Assembly: GCF_025567415.1 (NCBI RefSeq)
Contig: NZ_JAOQJV010000010.1
Coordinates: forward strand, 21,837 to 85,836
Source of the DNA: Claveliimonas ammoniilytica
GTDB taxonomy: Bacteria; Bacillota; Clostridia; Lachnospirales; Lachnospiraceae
Reading direction: 5' to 3'
Length of the DNA stretch: 64,000 nt
Part shown: positions 60,393 through 64,000 of the stretch, in pieces
Numbering within the stretch: position 1 is the first letter of the stretch
How the letters are laid out: each line of letters starts with the position of its first letter
Notes under the pieces: model-generated
The model's input: only the letters and a program-made list of their open reading frames with translations
Told to the model about the DNA's origin: nothing
Databases searched by the model: none
Position numbers and translations under genes: made by a program

Positions 60393-61424
60393 ATGTCTGA
60401 AAGAGAAAATATTCTTGAATTAAAGAATGTAGTATATTCCTTCCACACCTATGGTGGAGAAGTAAAGGCTGTACGTGATGTCAGCTATGAAGTCCGCCAG
60501 GGTGAGATTCTGGGAATCGTGGGAGAGTCCGGATGTGGAAAGAGTGTAACAGCTCAGTGTATTCTGCGTCTGAATCCGGAGCCGCCTGGATTCTTCGAAG
60601 GTGGAGAAATCTTATACAAAGGGCAGGATGTCCTGAAAATGTCTAAAAAAGAGATCCGTAAGATCAGAGGACGTGAGATCGGATTTGTATTCCAGGATCC
60701 AATGACTTCTCTGAATCCAACCATGAGAGTTGGTGCTCAGATTGAAGAGGTATTCCTTGGACGTACGGATGTCAGCAAAAAAGAAGTAAAAGAAAGAGCT
60801 ATGGATATCATGCGCCTGGTAGGTATCTCTGATGTAGAGAAACGTTACAAACAGTATCCGCATGAGCTTTCCGGAGGTATGAAACAGCGTGTTATGATCG
60901 CGATTGCTCTGGTTAGCCGTCCAAGTGTAATTATTTGTGATGAGCCGACAACATCTCTGGATGTTACAATCGAAGCACAGATCCTGGATCTGTTGTTGGA
61001 ACTTCGTGAGAAACTCGGCACATCTATCATCATGATCACACATGACCTGGGTGTTATTTCTCGTCTGTGCGACCGTGTAGTAGTAATGTATGGTGGTAAG
61101 ATTGTAGAAAAAGGTGAGATCGGTGAGATCTTCTACAATACCGCCCACCCATATACCAAAGGTCTGATGCAGTCTATCGCCAAACTGGATACAGCCAAAG
61201 GCGAGAAACTGAAACCGATCGAAGGTACACCTCCGGATCTGTTCGCACCTCCGAAAGGATGTCCGTTTGCAGCAAGATGTGAATACTGTATGGATGTCTG
61301 TGAACAGTTACCGCCGGAAGCATATACAGTAGCAGATGATCATACAACATTCTGCTGGCTGCAGCATGAGATGGCACCGGAGACAGATTTGAAGAAAGCA
61401 ACAGCTAAGAAAGGAGAGGTGTAA
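60393..61424 (+). CDS. oppD: oligopeptide ABC transporter ATPase OppD
   Basis: ATPase of the importer with Walker A GESGCGKSVTAQ near 43, Q-loop FVFQDPMTSLNPTM, signature LSGGMKQRVMIA near 155, Walker B VIICDEPTTSLD and H-loop ITHDLGV. The C-terminal oligopeptide_HPY segment has CPFAARCEYCMDVCEQ, the cysteine cluster found in OppD/DppD proteins. Length 343 is normal. It overlaps the oppF ribosome site and ends 1 base before its start. Confidence 0.95.
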   Translation: MSERENILELKNVVYSFHTYGGEVKAVRDVSYEVRQGEILGIVGESGCGKSVTAQCILRLNPEPPGFFEGGEILYKGQDVLKMSKKEIRKIRGREIGFVFQDPMTSLNPTMRVGAQIEEVFLGRTDVSKKEVKERAMDIMRLVGISDVEKRYKQYPHELSGGMKQRVMIAIALVSRPSVIICDEPTTSLDVTIEAQILDLLLELREKLGTSIIMITHDLGVISRLCDRVVVMYGGKIVEKGEIGEIFYNTAHPYTKGLMQSIAKLDTAKGEKLKPIEGTPPDLFAPPKGCPFAARCEYCMDVCEQLPPEAYTVADDHTTFCWLQHEMAPETDLKKATAKKGEV

Positions 61425-61425
61425 A

Positions 61426-62397
61426 ATGGAAAATGAAAACAAGCAGCCTCTCGTGCAGGTAAAAGATCTGTGTAAATATTTCCAGATCAACAGACATGCT
61501 ACTTTGAAAGCTGTAGATCATGTGAGTTTTGATATTCATAAAGGAGAGACTGTTGGTCTGGTAGGTGAGTCTGGATGTGGTAAGTCTACAACGGGTCGTT
61601 GCATGATCCGTCTGTATGAGCCTACGGAAGGAGAAGTTATTTACGATGGTAAGGACATTACCAAGCTGTCGAAAGAAGAACAGAAAAAATTCTGCCAGAA
61701 GGTGCAGATGATCTTCCAGAATCCATATGCATCCCTGAATCCTCGTATGACGGTTAAGGAGATTGTAGGAGAAGGTATTAAGCATCATGGACTTGCCGGT
61801 AAGGATGTAGATCAGAAGGTAGAAGAACTTCTGGAGACGGTTGGTCTGAATAAGGATCATATGTCACGTTTTCCTCATGAATTCTCAGGTGGACAGAGAC
61901 AGCGTATCGGTATTGCCCGTGCACTTTCTGTAGATCCGGAATTCATCATCTGTGATGAGCCGATCTCAGCTCTGGACGTATCTGTTCAAGCGCAGGTTAT
62001 CAACATGCTGAAAGAACTGCAGGAGACAAGAGAGTTGACATATTTGTTCATCGCCCATGACCTGAGTGTTGTTAAGTATATTTCTGACCGTGTAGTTGTA
62101 ATGTATCTGGGAACTATTGTAGAGACAGCAGAGACAGAAGAACTGTATTCTAATCCAATGCATCCGTATACAAAGGCGTTGCTTTCCGCTATTCCGGAAG
62201 CTGATCCGGATAAGGCTAAGAGCAATAAGCGTATCCCGATTAAAGGAGAGATCCCTAGCCCGATCAATCCGAAGGAAGGATGCCGATTTGCAGGACGTTG
62301 CCAGTATGCGACAGAGAGATGTCATCAGGAGACACCACAGGCAAGAGAAGTGAAACCAGGACATGTGGTTGCATGCCATCTGATGGATGAACAGTAA
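61426..62397 (+). CDS. oppF: oligopeptide ABC transporter ATPase OppF
   Basis: Second ATPase, with Walker A GESGCGKSTTGR near 46, Q-loop MIFQNPYASLNPRM, signature FSGGQRQRIGIARA near 149, Walker B FIICDEPISALD and H-loop IAHDLSV. The C-terminal segment has CRFAGRCQYATERCHQ. Length 323 is normal. It closes the importer and is followed by a terminator at 62434-62465. Confidence 0.95.
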   Translation: MENENKQPLVQVKDLCKYFQINRHATLKAVDHVSFDIHKGETVGLVGESGCGKSTTGRCMIRLYEPTEGEVIYDGKDITKLSKEEQKKFCQKVQMIFQNPYASLNPRMTVKEIVGEGIKHHGLAGKDVDQKVEELLETVGLNKDHMSRFPHEFSGGQRQRIGIARALSVDPEFIICDEPISALDVSVQAQVINMLKELQETRELTYLFIAHDLSVVKYISDRVVVMYLGTIVETAETEELYSNPMHPYTKALLSAIPEADPDKAKSNKRIPIKGEIPSPINPKEGCRFAGRCQYATERCHQETPQAREVKPGHVVACHLMDEQ

Positions 62398-62433
62398 AAT
62401 GTATCTATTGCATAGCTGATGCGATTGTGAAAT

Positions 62434-62465
62434 AATAGGGAGTGGGAAACCACTTCCTATTTTTT
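62434..62465 (+). terminator. terminator after oppF
   Basis: AATAGGGAGTGG and CCACTTCCTATT form a 12-bp stem with loop GAAA, followed by TTTTTAT. Confidence 0.88.
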
Positions 62466-62565
62466 ATGGATTGCTATACAGAAATGGTGATTGTACGTTG
62501 AGTAGGTGTTGACTTACTCGATTGAGTTAAATAGGAGGAAAATACAGAAAAGAGGTAAAGACAGG

Positions 62566-63807
62566 ATGAAGGCAGAATTTCATAAGGGCAATCGAGAAAG
62601 ATTATATGCGAAACTTCCGTCAGGATCACTGCTTGTAATGTTCTCTGGTGAAGAAATCACCAAGACGAATGACGAGTACTATCCATTCTTTGCAGACAGA
62701 AGTTTTGTATATCTGACAGGATTAGAGTGTAAGGAGGCAGTTCTTCTGGCAGCAAAAGACGCAGAAGGCAGTGTAGAGGAACGTATCTACATTCTTCCGC
62801 CGGATGCATTTGCGGAAAGATGGACAGGTGTGCGTGTAAAGCCATATGAGGCGACAGAGATTTCGGGAGCAGAAGATATCCGTTCTAATGAGAAATTTGA
62901 GACAGATTTCCGTGCGTTGGCTAATAGCGGTAATTACGGACATTTGTATCTGGATCTGTTCCGCATAAATGCAAAAGACATCGACCGTCCGGCTCAGAGA
63001 TTTCTGAACTATGTACAGCAGCAGGTGCCGTTCTTTACTATTGGCAATGCCAATGCGTTGGTAAGAGAACTGAGACTGATTAAACAGCCATGCGAGATTG
63101 AAGCACTGCGTCAGGCAGAGAAGATTACAAAGGCTGGTATTGTGGCGATGATGGAAGCGTCTAAACCAGGCATGTATGAATACCAGTATAAAGCAGAATT
63201 TGACCGTGCGCTGGGACAGTTCGGACCGAAAGGACCTGGATTCCCGTCTATTATTTCTGCAGGCAAGAATAATTTCTGCATCCACTATTACAGCTATCAG
63301 GGACAGGCTCAGGATGGCGACATGGTGCTGAATGACGTAGGAGCACAGTGGGATAACCTGATCACAGACGTATCCCGTGGATGGCCTTGTAACGGTAAAT
63401 ACAGCGAGAAGCAGAAGTTGCTGTTTAACTGTGCACTGGAGACATCTAACCATATGTTCTCAATTGTGAAGCCTGGTATGGAGATGAAAGAAGTTGACGC
63501 AGAGATTCGCAGATACAACTGTGAGCAGCTGAAACAGGCAGGTGTGCTGAAATCATACGATGAGATTGGTACATATATGTGGCACGGTGGAGCACATCAC
63601 ATTGGTTACGATGTACATGATGTGGTTAAGACACCGGAGACCATTGCACCGGGTATGGCATTCTGTATTGATGTAGGTATTTACCATGAAGAGTGGGGCA
63701 TCGGATTCCGTCTGGAAGACAACTGTCTGGTGACAGAGAACGGATGTGAGAACCTGTCAGGAGATATTCCGAGAACAATTGAAGATATCGAAGCTGTTAT
63801 GAATTAA
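62566..63807 (+). CDS. pepP: Xaa-Pro aminopeptidase, AMP_N type (PepP)
   Basis: A classical aminopeptidase P of 413 residues: N-terminal AMP_N domain (about 1-140, with FFADRSFVYLTGLE near 44) and M24 catalytic domain. Ligands are Asp in LNDVGAQWDN and ITDVSRGWP, His in MWHGGAHHIGYDVHD and Glu in FRLEDNCLV. The fourth ligand position, normally Glu in V/I-EPG, reads CIDVGIY, an Asp for Glu change. The open frame extends 20 codons upstream without a site; the ATG at 62566 has AGAGGT. It follows the opp operon after a terminator. It is the third M24 enzyme in the window. Confidence 0.9.
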   Translation: MKAEFHKGNRERLYAKLPSGSLLVMFSGEEITKTNDEYYPFFADRSFVYLTGLECKEAVLLAAKDAEGSVEERIYILPPDAFAERWTGVRVKPYEATEISGAEDIRSNEKFETDFRALANSGNYGHLYLDLFRINAKDIDRPAQRFLNYVQQQVPFFTIGNANALVRELRLIKQPCEIEALRQAEKITKAGIVAMMEASKPGMYEYQYKAEFDRALGQFGPKGPGFPSIISAGKNNFCIHYYSYQGQAQDGDMVLNDVGAQWDNLITDVSRGWPCNGKYSEKQKLLFNCALETSNHMFSIVKPGMEMKEVDAEIRRYNCEQLKQAGVLKSYDEIGTYMWHGGAHHIGYDVHDVVKTPETIAPGMAFCIDVGIYHEEWGIGFRLEDNCLVTENGCENLSGDIPRTIEDIEAVMN

Positions 63808-63868
63808 AGTATGTCGAGAGTATTCTTGAATTATTATACGGGTAGAACCAGATTTTTATAATTTAGGC

Positions 63869-63931
63869 AGGGTGTCCGGAACGGATAAATCGGGGAATGA
63901 AGTGATGTTGTATCATAAAAGTTGACACCCT
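63869..63931. promoter_or_regulatory. promoter region with AGGGTGTC/GACACCCT repeat
   Basis: AGGGTGTC (63869-63876) and GACACCCT (63924-63931) are exact complements 47 bases apart, and the right arm contains TTGACA (63922-63927), the likely -35 box of the next gene. It may be an operator loop or a leader stem. Confidence 0.4.
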
Positions 63932-63988
63932 ATTCTCAAGGATTTTGATATATAATTATAATCAATACGAGAACAGGAGAAATAACCT

Positions 63989-64000
63989 ATGGCACAGAAT
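63989..64000 (+). CDS. start of an unidentified gene (4 codons)
   Basis: ATGGCACAGAAT with AGGAGA 9 bases upstream and an AT-rich promoter before it. The window ends after four codons, so nothing can be said about the product. Confidence 0.5.

Noticed and set aside
1..64000. CRISPR arrays, prophage or complete insertion sequences
   Set aside because: No regularly spaced direct repeats, cas genes, integrase or transposase frames were seen.

Overview
The window looks like a chromosomal segment of a low/mid-GC anaerobic Firmicute, most likely a gut Lachnospiraceae (Clostridium cluster XIVa; Blautia/Dorea/Mediterraneibacter-like). The reasons are strong AGGAGG ribosome sites, a T-box controlling tRNA-dependent Asn/Gln synthesis, a mannose-family PTS, fermentative AdhE, a glycyl radical enzyme with its activase, a Csp-like subtilase, a CIRCE heat-shock operator and no respiratory genes. 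The genus is inference only.

Layout. 1-9.8 kb holds a partial ClC channel, an ADP-ribosylglycohydrolase with an unexplained C-terminal extension, a gene remnant, an HTH protein, a C_GCAxxG_C_C redox protein with a TDT transporter, a MacB-like ABC exporter pair, a CapA-like protein and an arginase-family enzyme. 10-15 kb is one T-box-controlled operon for indirect aminoacylation: a non-discriminating archaeal-type AspRS followed by gatC, gatA and gatB. 15-22.2 kb holds an sdpR/sdpI pair, a PurF-like protein that has lost its glutaminase residues, a 550-bp non-coding interval that reads as a type I toxin-antitoxin locus of the par/Fst layout plus a rearranged second copy, and an ABC exporter with a coiled-coil permease. 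22.2-27.3 kb holds CIRCE-htpG, an M24 peptidase, a 4-hydroxybutyrate dehydrogenase-like enzyme and a zinc-ribbon protein.

27.3-36.7 kb is a carbohydrate island: a LevR-like regulator with degenerate motifs, diverging from an operon of PTS EIIA-EIIC-EIID, a D-2-hydroxyacid dehydrogenase, EIIB, a KDPG-aldolase-like protein and two overlapping mannitol-dehydrogenase-family proteins. 36.7-45.3 kb is mostly housekeeping (rluF, ligA, a divergent clpX, a Csp-like subtilase, lspA) plus a 195-bp nested-palindrome element. 45.3-49.8 kb holds adhE, upp and a TetR regulator.

The most interesting region is 49.2-63.8 kb. A trans-4-hydroxy-L-proline dehydratase (HypD) and its radical-SAM activase diverge from a GH127 beta-L-arabinofuranosidase, an Xaa-Pro aminopeptidase, a complete oligopeptide ABC importer and a second Xaa-Pro aminopeptidase. 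In plant extensins beta-L-arabinofuranose is attached to hydroxyproline, so the locus reads as one pathway: remove arabinose, import the (hydroxy)proline-rich peptides, cleave them at the imino acid, and dehydrate free hydroxyproline. The divergent promoters share copies of a TAGACTRTRGT-like operator, which supports common regulation. No proC, no extracellular protease and no L-arabinose catabolic genes lie in the window, so the pathway would need partners elsewhere.
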